64,000 nt of DNA from Fratercula arctica (GCA_947846985.1 CANTUZ010000001.1:37720727-37784726), one strand, 5' to 3'. Shown: positions 27,561 to 41,091, numbered from the stretch's first letter. The notes: generated by a model not told the origin, from the letters alone. Program-made: numbers and translations.

Positions 27561-28580
27561 CATCATGGAATTTTCAGAGTTGGAAGGGACCTCTAGAGAT
27601 CACCTAGTCCAACTCCCCTGCTAAAGCAGGATTGCCCAGAGCACATTACTCAGGGCTGCATCCAGGAGGGTCTTGAAAGTCTCCAGAGAAGGGAACTCCA
27701 CAACCTCCCTGCGCAGCCTGTTCCAGTGCTCTGTCACCCTCACCGTAAAGAAGTTTTCTTTCTCATATTTGATCGGAACTTCCTATGTTCCAGCTTGTGC
27801 CCGTTACCCCTTGTCCTGTTACTGGGAACCACTGAAAAGAGTCTGGCTCCATCCTCCTTAAACCCACCCTTTAGATACTTGTAAACGTTAACAACATCTC
27901 CCCTCAGCCTTCTCTTCTCCAGGCTAAAGAGTCCCATCTCTCTCAGCCTTTCCTCATAAGGGACATGCTCCAATCCCTCAGTCATCTTTGTTGCCCTGCG
28001 CTGGACTCTCTCCAGTAGTTCCCTGTCTCTCTTGAACTGGGGAGCCCAGAACTGGACACAGTATTCCAGTTGGGGCCTCACCAGTGCAGAGTAGAGGGGG
28101 AGAATGACCTCCCTTGACCTGCTGGCCACACTCTTCCCTATGCAGCCCAGAATTCTGTTGGCCTCCATGGCGACAAGGCCACATTGCTTGCTCATGGATA
28201 GTTTCCTGTCTACCAAGACCTCCAGATCCTTTTCTTCAGAGCTGCTTTCCAGCAGGTCCACCCCTAGCCTATACTGGTGCCTGACGTTCTTCCTCCCCAG
28301 GTGCAGGACCCTACACTTCTCCTTGTTGAACCTCATTAGGTTCTTCTCTGCCCAGCTCTCCAGCCTGTCTAGGTCACGCTGGATGGCAGCACGGCCCTCT
28401 GGGGTGTCAGCCACCCCACCCAGTTTGGTATCATCAGCGAACTTGCTGAGGATACACTCTGTCCCCTCATCCAGGTCATTGATGAATATGTTAAACATTA
28501 CTGGCCCAAGTACTGACCCCTGGGGGACACCACTGGTTACAGGCCTCCAACTCAACCCTGCTCCATTAATCACAACCCTT
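27561..28580 (-). mobile_element. CR1 LINE, about 1 kb, with an unbroken RT C-terminal frame
   Basis: A second CR1 copy in the same orientation, 710 bp from the first but from a different subfamily: its 3' UTR reads CAGAGTTGGAAGGGACCTCTAGAGATCACC in reverse and lacks the first copy's tail. It covers the RT palm to 3' UTR and is 5'-truncated near the sequence encoding [19 protein letters not shown]. The 3' tail is degenerate (CATCATGGAATTTTC). Within it a 277-codon frame stays open. Confidence 0.93.
27740..28573 (-). pseudogene. CR1 reverse transcriptase, C-terminal fragment (277 codons)
   Basis: This is the C-terminal part of CR1 ORF2. Residues about 15-30 show [17 protein letters not shown] (RT motif B), and about 42-50 show [11 protein letters not shown] (catalytic motif C, aspartates intact). 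Then come [52 protein letters not shown] and [18 protein letters not shown], the usual CR1 thumb and tail. A complete ORF2 would be several times longer, with an endonuclease and the N-terminal palm, so this cannot be autonomous. The open frame suggests a comparatively young insertion (inference). Confidence 0.85.
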
Positions 28581-28620
28581 TCCTTTTAATCACATTAATC
28601 ACAATCTTTCCTTTTAAGCC
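28565..28620. repeat. Tandem duplication of about 28 bp at the CR1 5' boundary
   Basis: ATTAATCACAACCCTTTCC-type sequence at 28565-28593 is followed directly by a near copy at 28594-28620 (ATTAATCACAATCTTTCC). The first copy overlaps CR1-derived sequence, so the duplication spans the truncation point. Confidence 0.75.
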
Positions 28621-30055
28621 TATACAAGACTATTATAGCTTTCATAGTTATTTCAAAAACTTAATAGTTTTCAGTAGAAAAAATTTTGGCGCATAATCTG
28701 CTATACTATAAAAAGACCCATCAAATAAATAAAAAAAAAGATTTTAAATAATGGAATAGAAATACTACAAAACCACAGCTTTTTGTAGCATAGCTGTAGC
28801 ACATTTATGGCTACTATCTGTTTTCCATACTTATCTGAAATATACTGTAGTCACAAACTGGATTATAGATTAGTGCTTCCATTGATATGCAAAACAGTTA
28901 ACAAAAGAATAAATAAGAGTATATAGAAACTTGAATTAAAAATCTTTCCTGTGTGCCTGGATGTACTGAAAAAAGTTAACCACTGCAAACAAAAACATTC
29001 ATAGTTACAATCTATGTATGCAGAAACATGCTAGAAACCCTGTTTTTCAAACTTCTACACCTTCAGTTAGGATCCAAATTCTGGTTTTTGATGTCTATGC
29101 CAACAGTTGACTGTGGTACCTTCTATGAAGCTACACAGCTATTAGTACCCACCCTATCTATACATCGTCCAAGTTTCTATGATGGAAAGTTTAAGAAATG
29201 GAAGTGTACCATGTAGTATTTTAGAAATCTTTTAAATTGCCCTGGGAGAACTGCATACAACATTGCTACAGTGATAGTATAACAGTCGCAAATATTGTTC
29301 AATATTAACGCCTCCTATAGGACCTTTAAATCAGCTTTCACAAGCTGCTGCAGAGTGCTGTCACCAGTCCCAACTGGCTTCCTAATTAGTCAAGTGTATC
29401 AATCTTTTGACATCCTAGAAGTAGTAATTCCAGTTGGTTTGCAGATAGCTACACAGCCCACAATAATTCCTTGGAGAAATATACCTTTTTATGATCTAAA
29501 TGATCTCCTTTCCTTCAATGGCAGAATAGGAGATTTAATTAGGTATGGTATTAAAAAGTATTTAAAACTCATACAACTCTCTTTTAAATACCATCTAAAG
29601 CAGAAGTAAACTTGCCAAAACAGGTGGTAAGTTTTGCCCTTGACATTTCAGTGCCAAGTGAGATATAAACTACCTAATTTCATTAATTACATCTTTAAAA
29701 ATGTTAAGAGTATTAGAAACCCTTCTTCTTTCATGCCCTGAGTATCATAAGCTTCACAGTACAACTTTAATATGCCTTATGATGATAGAAACAGATACTG
29801 CAGCTAGTAATGACTCCTGCATTTTATGTACTTATTAAAGAACACATGATATATACCATAATTCCAAGAGCAGTAGTCCACTGACGTGACAGAATCACAA
29901 GTATCATTAGCAATACGGTATTAAAATAAGAGCGGTACAACAAGACTACTTTGGATGAAAAATGTTTCATTTTTACAGTTCCCCTGCATCAGTCGAATAT
30001 AAACTAAAACACCACACTCAACACCAGGACTCCAGAAGTTCACTTTACCAGGAGG

Positions 30056-30094
<39 letters not shown>
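30056..30094. repeat. 39-nt poly-A run
   Basis: An uninterrupted A run. I see no retrocopy upstream of it, so it is called as a simple repeat rather than a processed-transcript tail. Confidence 0.9.
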
Positions 30095-30096
<2 letters not shown>

Positions 30097-31843
30097 TCTA
30101 TTTCTTCTTTCAAGGAATCAAAGCTTCAGCTACTCTTTTCAAAAAAATCTGGTTTTGGTTGGTTTTTTAGTGGTGTTTTTTTTTATGTTGTTTTGTTTGG
30201 GGTTTTTTTATGAAGGCAAGACGAAGGAGCTTCAGAAGAAGCAAACCAAGAATTCTTTAGCATGGTTTCTGTTGATGTTGCCTAATCAGTCTGTACACTT
30301 AAGAGATTTATCTACAGGGACTTTGTCATTTTCCACTGAGATCTATTTGTGGCATTGCAATTACATACAGTTTTTTGTTACACTGCAAGTAACAGAAAGG
30401 ATCAGCTCCTAGAGCCAACCACTGAATCCTAAGCCTCATCTGAAATTAAAACTGCACACTTTGAACGAATGTATAAATTAAAAACAGACCTTAAATTTCA
30501 TAGCTGTAACAGAAAGAAAAGGGTGCAAAAACTCAAGGGCTACTTATCAAGTTATCTGAATTAGCGAAGACTTTAATTATCTTTATATCATCTTCGAAGT
30601 AACTCCATGGCAGCACTCAAGCTTTCATACAATTAAAAAAAAAACAAAACCCTTGGAGTGCTGAAGCTATTGGATTTGTTTTTCTTGTCTGAATAATTAA
30701 GTCCTGATCTCACAATTCAGTAATTACCAGAATGAACACTTCTTTTATTCTTGTTTGACTAGGATACAAATTGCTTTTTTCCCTTCAGCTCAGCATATAA
30801 TTCAGGTCAGATATACCATACCCAGTTTTTGATCAAGTAAAATTTAATCCCTTCACAGCCTTCTTCCAAGTTTAGCTATACCATGTCTTGTGCTTTAACG
30901 TACACAAAATTCTGGGGCAAGTGAATACCATGCTTAGGACAATGACAGCAGAGATTTTTCCAGACTATTCGTGCAAGGTGAAGAAGAAGAAAAAAAAGAT
31001 ACATCTTTTAATTTTGTTAATGTTGCATCTTTACTTTCAAGATACATCTTTTAATTTAACAAATAAATTTAATAAATAAATAAAAAGTCCCATATGTCTG
31101 TTTGTATAATGATTGATTGTGAACAGTACAGCCTCCAAAGCCTGGCTGACTAAAGGTCTTCACCTGAGTAAAAACTGAAGGACCATTCTCGGAACAACGT
31201 CAAAAGAAGAAAGCTTTAGCAATAGTATGGTGTTGAATGACTACTGCTCCAGCGAGCAGAACAGCAGAGCACAGAGAGGAAGATAATTTAAGCCATCAAT
31301 GCAAGAGTGAGCTCCAATGTTTTAGAAGTGGTTCTGTCTTTTCAGTCGCAGAGTCTCAGGCAGTGAGATTATGTGAAGTATTCACAGTACTGACACAGAA
31401 CAACTTCTAGACCTCTCAGCCTGATATATGAATAGGTCAGGAGACTTTCTGAAGGCTCTTATATTGTCAACATAAAAATACAAAGCAATCCTAAGTGTCC
31501 AGAGAAGGGAAGGTTTCAAAATGTTTAACAATGTGACCGCCTAAACTCAGGCTCTTCACTCCAATGAAATTCAGATACAATCTTACAAAGAAGTTGTGAG
31601 TGGATGTTAAGGGTATCTTTCTCCAAAAAATGCACAGCACATACAGACTTTAACTTGAAGTTGCTATAAGGCTTTGAATTTTTTCTGGTGAAAGCCATAG
31701 CACCAATCAGATAATCTTCATTAGTGAGTGAAGGAATACATGGCTATCAGTTTGAGTTTCAAGAATGGTGCACGAACTAGAGCTGTGACTCATAACAGAA
31801 CACAGGGGTTCCTTTGACCCTCACCAATTCTTGCAAGAACCTT

Positions 31844-31936
31844 ATAGAATCACAGAATGGTTTGGGTTGGAAGGGACCTTGAAGATCACCTTGTTCCAAC
31901 CCCCCTGCCATGGGCAGGGACACCTTCCATGTAACC
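31844..31936 (-). mobile_element. CR1 LINE 3' tail fragment, about 93 bp
   Basis: In reverse it shows the CR1 3' end: ATAGAATCACAGAATGG, GGTTGGAAGGGACCTTGAAG and CCCCCCTGCCATGGGCAGGG. It is severely 5'-truncated and contains only 3' UTR. Same orientation as DIAPH3. Confidence 0.93.
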
Positions 31937-33020
31937 TTGTTACATTATAGTGACGAGAAGAAAATTTCCAATGTACAGACGCAAAACAGAAATAGCCGCC
32001 AAGTGTGCCTCGGATGGACTGGCTGAAAGGACAGTTCCATTTAGATCTAAAAAGTGTTAAATCCAACTTTGGCCCGAAATATCACTATTCACTTGTCTTT
32101 CCTCAGTGGGAAATTCAGGCGAAAGACACATACCAGCCCTTCCTGAAAGCGAAACACATGTATATACCTCACAGAAATCATATGAACAGTCTCATCCAGA
32201 CTCAGAAGAGTTACATTTCTTACTGATGCCCAACAAAATGTAGTAAGTCTTTGCTAGTGCTTCAGAGCCCTAGCCAAGTGTACTAAAAAAAGGTATGACT
32301 TCCCCTAATGACTGATGCATCCATATTCAATAAATCTTCTAGCTGAGGAGAGTGAGTTTCGTGCCATCTTATTTGCTCTTGCTGAAATTCTTCCATCACT
32401 GAGTTGTCATAAAGTGCTCTTATAGTACAGAAGTAGATAGATTTTGACTCTGAGCACATGTATGAAAGCGTGCCCCAAGTTCCAAAGAGCCCAAACAAGT
32501 GAAACGCAAACCAAGCATCCATCCTTCACGAACTCTGAAAGACAGGTGTCCCTTTCAAATCAGTTGTTGAAATTAAAGTTAGCAACTACATCAATTTAAC
32601 TCCATAAGATAACTCATACCATAAAACCCAAAAGGTAAACTGTGGTTTTAAAAGTTGATCAGTACTACAGAGATACCAAAATACTTCAGGTACCTATTTC
32701 TGCATCTCAACTGGATCATAATTTCCCATTTAAGTAATGGGATTGACAGTGAAATCATCTTAATATTGAACTTGGTAATAAAAATGTACAAATTTCTCAT
32801 GTTCATCATGAGTCTATAAATCCCATTCTTTCTGTGACAACAGAAAAAGCTACTGTAAACTCACCTTCAGCAGAAATTATCCAGGATCATTTATATTGAC
32901 ACCAGATCCAGTAAAGAGTTTGCCAGAGCAAGCTTTTTTGAGAAAGATCCCCCAGAAGTTTTCTTGAGGTAAGTTGGACTTACAGAAGAATAAACAGAAT
33001 GCCAAGCCTTTGAAGTTGTG

Positions 33021-33882
33021 TACCCCAGAACTTGGTATTGGGGCCAATGTCTGTAACATCTTCCTTTGTGACCTGGATGATGGGACAGAGTGCACCCTGA
33101 GCAATGGTTGTGCTGCCATTCAGGCCTTGACAAGTTGGAGAAATGGGCAGACAAGAATCTCAATGAAATTTAAGAAGAGACCTGCATGTGGTGAGGCGTA
33201 ACCCCATACATCAGCACAGGTGGGAGCCAACTGGCTGGAGAGCAGTTTTATGTTGTTTTTTTTTTTGTTTGTTTGTTTGTTTTTTGTTGTTTTGGGTTTT
33301 TTTTGTTTGTTTGGTTTTTGTTTGGTTTTTTTTTTTTTTTTTTTTTTTTAGAAAAAAGAAAAGGAATTCTGGTGGACAATATATTGACCATGAGTCAGTA
33401 TTGTGCCTTTATGGCAAAGACAACCAAATAAAAGCACTGCCAGCAGGTCAAGAGAGGTCATCCTTCCCCTCTGCTCAGCACTGGTGAGACACGACTGCAG
33501 TGCTGGGTCCAGATCTGGGCTCCCTGGTACAAGGGAGACACAAACAGACTCAAACCAGGACAATACCCAAGCAAGCTCAGTCAAGGGCCACGAAGATGAT
33601 GAAGGGACTGGAGCATGTCTCTCACGAGGACATGCTGAGAGCGCTGGGATCGTTCAGCCTAGAGAAGAGAAGGCTCAGGGATATCTTATCAATGTATATA
33701 AATGGGGTGGGGTGTAAAGACGACTGAGCCAGACTCATCTCAGAGGTGCCCAGAGACAGGATAGGAGACAATGACCACAAACTGAATTCCAGCAAATTGC
33801 ATTCAAATGTTAAGATTTTTTTTGTGTGTTTTGTTTTTGAGAGTGATCAAACACTGGAATAGGTTGTCCATCTCCAATGGAA
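33021..33882 (+). mobile_element. Degenerate CR1 LINE, catalytic region deleted and interrupted by a T/G-rich tract
   Basis: Plus-strand CR1 similarity runs from TTGGTATTGGGGCCAATGTC through GACCTGGATGATGGGACAGAG, CAGCAGGTCAAGAGAGGTCA, GGGCCACGAAGATGATGAAG and TCAGCCTAGAGAAGAGAAGG. It ends in the 3' UTR at AACACTGGAATAGGTTGTCC. The stretch that normally encodes FADDTKL is missing: CTGAGCAA joins directly to TGGTTGTGCTGCC. A T/G-rich tract of roughly 100 bp (33252-33350) replaces or interrupts the following segment. The reading frame is broken many times and the terminal 8-mer tail is absent. Confidence 0.88.
33252..33350. repeat. T/G-rich simple repeat within a CR1 copy
   Basis: Poly-T interrupted by GTTTG/GTTGT units, ending in about 25 consecutive T. 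It splits the CR1 similarity on both sides. Confidence 0.85.
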
Positions 33883-34420
33883 ACTCTAAACATAACTACA
33901 ATAAAAAAGAGTTTACCTTTCCACTAAGTGCACAGAAACAGTAACTAACAGTCTGAAAATGAAATGATTTATCTGTGTACACATTCACTCACCAGCTCAA
34001 CAATACAGGATACTCTAGTAACATATTACATATTGCATTATCTGATAATGTTTTTAAAAAGCCAGTTTAAAGATACCATCTTCTTATAAACCTTTTTCTA
34101 TTAGCTAGGGATACTCTGCTTTTAGTGGAAAAATAAAACTGCTAAATTAAGCAGAATACTAAGTTTTAGTAATTTATATTTAATCACTCATAGCTGAAAC
34201 AGACGAACCTTACACACTGCTATCTAAAATTAAGATTTGATTGGACAGCTAATAGAATCGTCAGCTACATATGAAAAAGTCAGTCAACAAGTTTTCCTGT
34301 TAATGATTTTTCTGTTTTCTTTACACATCACAGCTCCAACTCCAATGACAATGACAAGAATGCAACCAATCTGCTTTTCAGACTAACAAAACCCTAGTAT
34401 TTCCATTAGTGTTGTTTCAC

Positions 34421-34438
34421 GGGGCGGGGGGGGGGGGG
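34421..34438 (+). repeat. G run (G4-C-G13)
   Basis: 18 bases with a single C interruption. Could form a G-quadruplex on the plus strand. No gene context other than a DIAPH3 intron. Confidence 0.85.
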
Positions 34439-37400
34439 AAATAATCATCTATTATTGAGACATATTAATTACAATTTCAATTAGAAAGCAGTTAGAACCA
34501 CTCTAGTAGCATTCTTAACTGAATGTAGCTTCTTATAAGAATATATGTAGCTGAATATAACATAGGCATGTGGGTGTGTATGAACATCTTGTCTCTTGGT
34601 TACCGTGTATCTCTGAAGGAGTTCATTGAGCACAAGGGAAGGCATTACTATTTCCATTCAAATCTATAAACAACCAATAAATCAGAAAATATACACAATG
34701 ATCACTCATACTGAAAGCTGCGCTACAGAGATTTGGGGCTGAAGGGAATTTAAAAGTTATATAATTTCTCACTGGTGGAGTGAGAGAGTTCTGACTGGAT
34801 TACATGACTGAGCTTAGTCAAAGGAACGCTACCAGACAGCTTTGGGTGGGCAAGACCCTTTTTGTTTGGGTGGCTATAAATGCAGAAGAATACCCAGGAG
34901 GATCAGATCAATGGTCCACCTACCCCTGCATCCTCCGTGCATTTGTAGCCAACAGCAAACTTCTATACAAAGGACAGGATAAATTTGTAGTGACATTTCT
35001 AGAATGGTCTCTTGGTCTCCAGCAGTTTGTGATTCAAAGACTTTGTATTTGTATTTAATAGCTTTCAATGGATAGAAGCTGCCAAAGGAATCAAGTAACT
35101 TCTGTCAGCAAGCTTCAGAGCAAGAATATTTTGGTATACAGTAACAAAACTGTACTTCTGTACAACCACTGAGGTATTGTCGAGTGAAGATAAGCACCAT
35201 AGTGAACAGCAGAGAAATAGAAGCAGCAGCAGACTCAGTTTGAAGGAAGAGTCAGAGACATGACCTTCTCTTCTGCTAGCTTTCCAACAATGACAGAGGA
35301 GGTTCTTGGCTCTTTTACAACTTTGGACTAAGGAAAGTAAAAATAAAGCATACCCTCTGATGCTTTGGGAAGGATATTTATTCCTTCCCTCCTCTGCAAC
35401 TTGAGAGAAGAAACTTTTGATGATTCAAAAAAACCAGAAAGAATAAAAGCATTTACACATAGCAGGAGTGAGAGTTTAAAGAGGACTCTGATGTCTACGC
35501 CTTATGGAGGAGATGTGAGGTAGTATTTGGAGTAGGAAATGCTTACTCAAATCAAAACCTACTATCTGCATAAATGTTAGAGCTCTTAATCCCAAAGATG
35601 GCTCCAGAGATTAAATTATTTTTCATGGTAATGCCATTTTAAGTTTGCAGCAGTCTTTTCACATTTGTTTAGAAATTTTACAGCTACAACATAAATGACA
35701 AGTCTTATGAGAATATTTATCTACAGACATTACTTTAACAACCCTTAATTTTTTCAACAGTTCTGTTTGACTATTTGTACTCCCAAATACAGCTGCTATT
35801 TGTTTTTTCAGGGGCTTTGTGTAAACTTCAGTTTCACAAATGCCTTTCAGCTACTATCTCCAAAGGTTCCACTTCTAAGTAACATTTTTAGAAAGAAAAA
35901 TAATTGTTTCTACTAAACCTCTTGTTCTTTTGGAGCTACTTGCTTAGCACAAACGAATAGCAGCTGCTGCATTCTGAGCCCATGGGTTGCCAACAAGTGC
36001 ATGAACTACACCTCCACGCTTCAGAAGATTTAGCACCTTTGAGATCTTGTTAGAACATGACTTGTGACTATTAGCTGTTGGGTTTTAATTAATATACATT
36101 CAGATCAGTTCTACTTTTTTTGCGCTAAAAGCACCTAATTCCCTGAAGATCCTACAGTGTGAGACTTGATGAGGTTTTCCTGTGTCTCAGCTTTTGCTGT
36201 GGCTTCTGCAGATGTATCACACATTGTTTTTCAGGCTAGAATTTTATAATTGGGCATACCTGTATTTTATCATCCTCTGTATCATGGTCAAGTACAAATG
36301 TGACAATTATTCTCGAGGAAAACACCTGTTCTGAGTAGTTTACCCAGATTTATACTTTACTGTCAAAACAATACAATTGCATCTGAAAAATAACCTCCAT
36401 ACTTAGTGACATATCAGGTGACATCATCTTTCCAGTGGATTTGTGGTCAATGTCTGTCACAACTCACTCCTCATATATAGGACCTCTTTTTTTTTTTTTT
36501 TTTTTTGTAACAGGCATAAAGCAAAATTAGATCTACTCTCCAAGCTTGTTATGAGTGTACTGTCAACTGCCCACTAAGTATTAACATGAGCATGTACTGA
36601 GTAGGCAACTCTGTAAGGTCCCACAGTTCTTTCAGCTCATTGTTATTTACCGTAAGAGCAAGAAGTTACGCTCCTCACAGTTACAGAGCAGATTTATTCC
36701 CCGCTGACCTCATAATAAAAGTGATTCTTAAGAATAAAGTTAAATAACAAAAAGTGACCTCAGAGATCCTCTTGGTGAAGAGGGTCCAATTTGAGGATAA
36801 GCGAAGGCAGTCATGGGACAACTGGAAAGAATAATAAGCACCAGGGAAGAACCAAGATGAACAGAGCACTTGAAATTCCAAAAGGGCAAACCCCCTAGAG
36901 AAGAGGGCCCTTACACAAAACAGTTGCTGGATATTAATATTATACCCTCAGGATTTTTTCATATATAGTATTATCAGATCTTTTGACCCCTTCACGGTAA
37001 ATTTAGTTGCACAAAACATAGACCTAAATGCCCAAAATCCAGAAATACTGGCGAAAAACTGTGTTTTTCAGGGAAGTAGCCCAGCAGACATTTTGAAACA
37101 ACAAATTATCAACATATGTTAGAAACTACTGATGTTCACCTCTGTTGTAATGGAACATGTGCGGATTTTTATAGTCTGCGACATGTGCAGTCCTTTAATC
37201 CCCTCAGAGGAAAGGAATACTATTAAGAAGTATTGATTCTCCTCTCCCAGTGAGAAGAAATTAATAAAATGGAGGCCTTATGAACTTGAGCTAGGCAGGG
37301 AAAACAGGGTCTTTGACAGTACCTACTAATATAAGTAGGTTTGGGGATTTTTTAATTTATTTCTAAGGCAAGCATTTTATCTGTTGGAATCTGAATTTTA

Positions 37401-40019
37401 ACTGCCTAATTATATTTACTACTTTCATTGCTTAAAACTGTTAGTGCTGGGATCCATGGTGTCCTTTTGTTTTGCAGAACACTACAGAACTGAAGAAAAT
37501 ATTCATATTGCAAAACTTAGCAAAGAGTAATAAAGGAGTAAATGTTTGAAGAACCAAAACCTAAAACACTCTTAGCAACTTTGTGAGACGTGAATGTTTT
37601 TTTTCCAAAACCAGATAAACAATATAAAACCTCTGAAAAAATAAATGCTGCAAAATTGACTGTAAATAAGGTCATAACTGTCTAAATGAACTGGAACATG
37701 GATTTAAAACTAGTTAGTTGTGATGAAAGTGAAACTGAGTAACACAATTAAAAAAACCCTAATATTCTCAATTGGAAATCAGATGTTTAAGACATCATTT
37801 AGGCATCACTTCACTGCTTTTGCGTAAGAAAGGGCAGCCTTTGTAAACAACCACTGATGAAAGTGTCTTGTTACTTAAATAGTATTCAAAGTAAGACACA
37901 ATGCAGATGCCACAATGATGGAGTTCTCAATTATATTACAATAAATTTAGCCAGTGTTATCACAGTTATAGAATTCTTTACAATGAGATAAGATCAAAAT
38001 AATTGATTGGTGTGTTTTCTACCGAGAATCTGAACAGCCTGAGAAAGTATGTATCTGAATGTTAATAGTATGCAGACAAGTGGCATTTACATAAAGATCC
38101 CCTTCCACTGGTTATTTACCTTAGGAACGATAGTGATAGTTTGAACTGGCTTCATAGAAACAAGCAAAGCAATCTTATTGACAAAACATCTCACAATGAA
38201 TATCACTTTGTATCCCAGAGAGTATTTAGAGGACAGATTTTATTATCATAAATTTCAAAATACCAAAGATCAGTCACTGCTCAGACATGCAAAATTTTTA
38301 ATGAATTCCATATACTTTTCAAGTTACGATGGAGCTGATATTTTTATTATGTAAACTTAAGACTCATCATTTTGTATCTGTGAACCATTTGAGCTGTGAT
38401 CATTAGGACACAAAAGTGTCACTAAGATGTAAAGTACAGATTTGAGAATTTTAGCAAATTACAATTTAGAGAGATCTAAATCTGACATTGGCTTCAGGTC
38501 CAAATCTCAAAAACATACTTGCAAGAGAGTAAGTCAAATGATTCCATGTAAATAACAAAAATCTATGGTCTTTTTAGCAGAGGCTGAAATTTTTATTATA
38601 AAGTCTACCTAAAATGCTAAGTTTTTCTAAAAAGTTGCTGTACTACATATTCATAAAACACTACACATATTTTACAACCTACAAAATATTGATACAATTC
38701 TTTATATCTGAAATATATAAAAAAATAAAACTGAAAACTTTATAAAGATTTATAAAACACTGTACATATTTATCTAATTTTAGAAAATGACCGTATCAAC
38801 ACTGAACTTGGTGTAGCAGTATTTCAAAGGCAGTCTGATGCAGAGGTATGGATGACAGAGTGTAAGCTGCGATCTAGATGGTTAAACTGTCTATATATCA
38901 AAGGCACAACATAGGCTAAGGAAGGCTATTACAGTTTGTGAGAAGGCTGGTATACTGTAGAACCACCTCAGATCTCATGTTTGCTGTAAATGTTAGTTAC
39001 TAGTGATGAAATTATTTTATTCACCCAGAAAGATTTCCTCCTCCCCCCCAAAGTAGTTTAAGTTAAAAATCAGGAGTTACCTTTAATTCAGGATCGTTTT
39101 CCTTTTGTTTTAATACATCTGTATAGTGCTAGGCAAACCTAGTGTGATACAGTCCTAGAGTGCTGTACAGAACTTTTTGGCTCAACTCACATATTTGGTA
39201 AATATTGATAAAATCTATGGTCTTGTACGTATTTCTTTAAGAACTTAGGGTTTTGTGACTGCAAAGAGTCGGCAATACCCCCCGAAAAGCTAAAAATTTT
39301 GCAGCATTATGTAGGTCACTTTTACAAGAAGAAATGAATCCACCTTATGCAGCAGAACGTAGCACCGTAGGCAACAAACCCCTACTCTTCAAATAACTTC
39401 CAAAAGCAGATGAAAGCTGAAGAAATACAAAGAAAGGACTTCAAGAACAAAGGAGAATCTAGGACAGGTTAAATGTCTGTGTTGTAAATGAGACCAGTGG
39501 TTAACAAAACAAGCTTAGAATGATAATATAAATCATGTTTAAGCATTGGATAGCAGCTCAGGTCTTGAACGTTATGGACACAGGCTGAAAGCAGAAGCTC
39601 CAGAACTGTAAACAAGTCACTAAAGGCCAATTAATGGTCACTGAAAAAAAGCACAAAAAGACTGGTTTTACATTAAGAATAGAAGCAGCAGTTGAGCAAA
39701 GGAAAAAAAATCCAGCTGAAAGCACTGCTGTGACCTGGGGAATTAACACCCCTTGAAGGATTTTGCATCGGGTAATCTAGGGATAGACAAGAGGGTCAGG
39801 AACTGTCTAGAAACTAAACCATCTTATAAAATGGTAAGATTCACATCAAGTTTAGGACACAGATATTAAGGACTGACTGCTTTGTATATGTTGCGGTAGC
39901 GATTGATAGTAAGAACTAATTTGTAGTGTTAATGACAAATAATGCATAAGTTATTAGCACAACCAGTGCTGTTAATGATTGTCAGTCCAGTAAAGTGGGG
40001 TTGCTTGTTCTGGGGTTTT

Positions 40020-40075
40020 TGGGGTTTTTTGTTTGGTTTTTTTTGTGGCTTTTTTTTTTTTTTTTTTTTTTTTTT
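40020..40075. repeat. T-rich tract ending in a long T run
   Basis: GGGGTTTTTTG and GGTTTTTTTTG units followed by a long uninterrupted T run. On the minus strand this is an A-rich tract within the DIAPH3 intron. Confidence 0.8.
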
Positions 40076-41091
40076 AAGTTTAAGAGAAACAGTTTAGAAA
40101 CTGTAAGTAGCATACAGCACAGTGATAGATGGGCATCCCTCAGGTCGTTTTCAGTTAAAAAGCAGTGTTACTGAAAAATGTAGAGTGGAGATACAGAGTA
40201 CACTATTATCTCTTCACTGAAAAGAAAAAAAATCTCAGAGAACCAGTTAGTACAAATACTCTGTACTTTTCTGTTCTTCAAGTATGCACCTGTCTGAATC
40301 CCAGAAAATATTTTCTAGTATGGTGACATGAATGAGTTTTTAGTTACTTCATTCAAGCAATAATTGAACTACTGTTCCTACAAATCCAACATCTGATCTA
40401 GTCACCATATAAAGAAATGATATGGAGTAAAAATCAGTTACTCCACAGTCACACTCCAGGTAAGAGTTTTGGTATTTTGACAGAGGGAGGACCTGGTTAG
40501 AAATTTGTCAGCAGGTCAGATGTAAACATTTTGTGACTGATTTACAGATTCTTAATAAAAAGACAGCCTTTCAATGAACTAGTAATGGCTAAGAAAAAAA
40601 AAAAAAGAGGGGGGAAAAAAAGGAAAATAATATTTTTGAATGTGTATGCTACTCTTCCATGAGAATCAGAGAAACATTATGCCTCTTCAATTAGTAAATA
40701 GAGTTTTGATGAGACTGCTAAACTAAACTAAAACAAAACCCCCCAATTTTTTGTATTGTTGTTGCTGTCCTTCCTGACAAACAAATCTACCAGAGGTGCT
40801 TTCCACTGCCAGAATTTGGGTTTTCTAATAGACTTTACAATGATGTTGCAAACAAGCACAAGAAACCTCACAAGGAGCTATGAAGAACAAAACACAACTC
40901 ATCAGTGTCCAATTTAGTGAATATCAGACTCAAAACATTTAAGTTTCAGGTGATCCTAACATTATCTTTTCCCAGCTGCTGTTGTTTAGATCAGTCATTT
41001 CAGATGGAACCTTAAGTGGCTGCTAACAAGAGCACGGAACCTCTTTATGTATACTTACATATTTCAATAAATAAAATAAAAAAGCTACTAA

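Noticed and set aside
28104..28589. 161-codon plus-strand frame
   Set aside because: It is the antisense of the CR1 reverse transcriptase at 27740-28573.
29295..29609. 104-codon plus-strand frame with protein-like composition
   Set aside because: No family recognised, antisense to the DIAPH3 intron, and no splice or promoter support.
30056..30094. Poly-A run as the tail of a processed pseudogene
   Set aside because: No coding similarity or target-site duplication upstream. Treated as a simple repeat.
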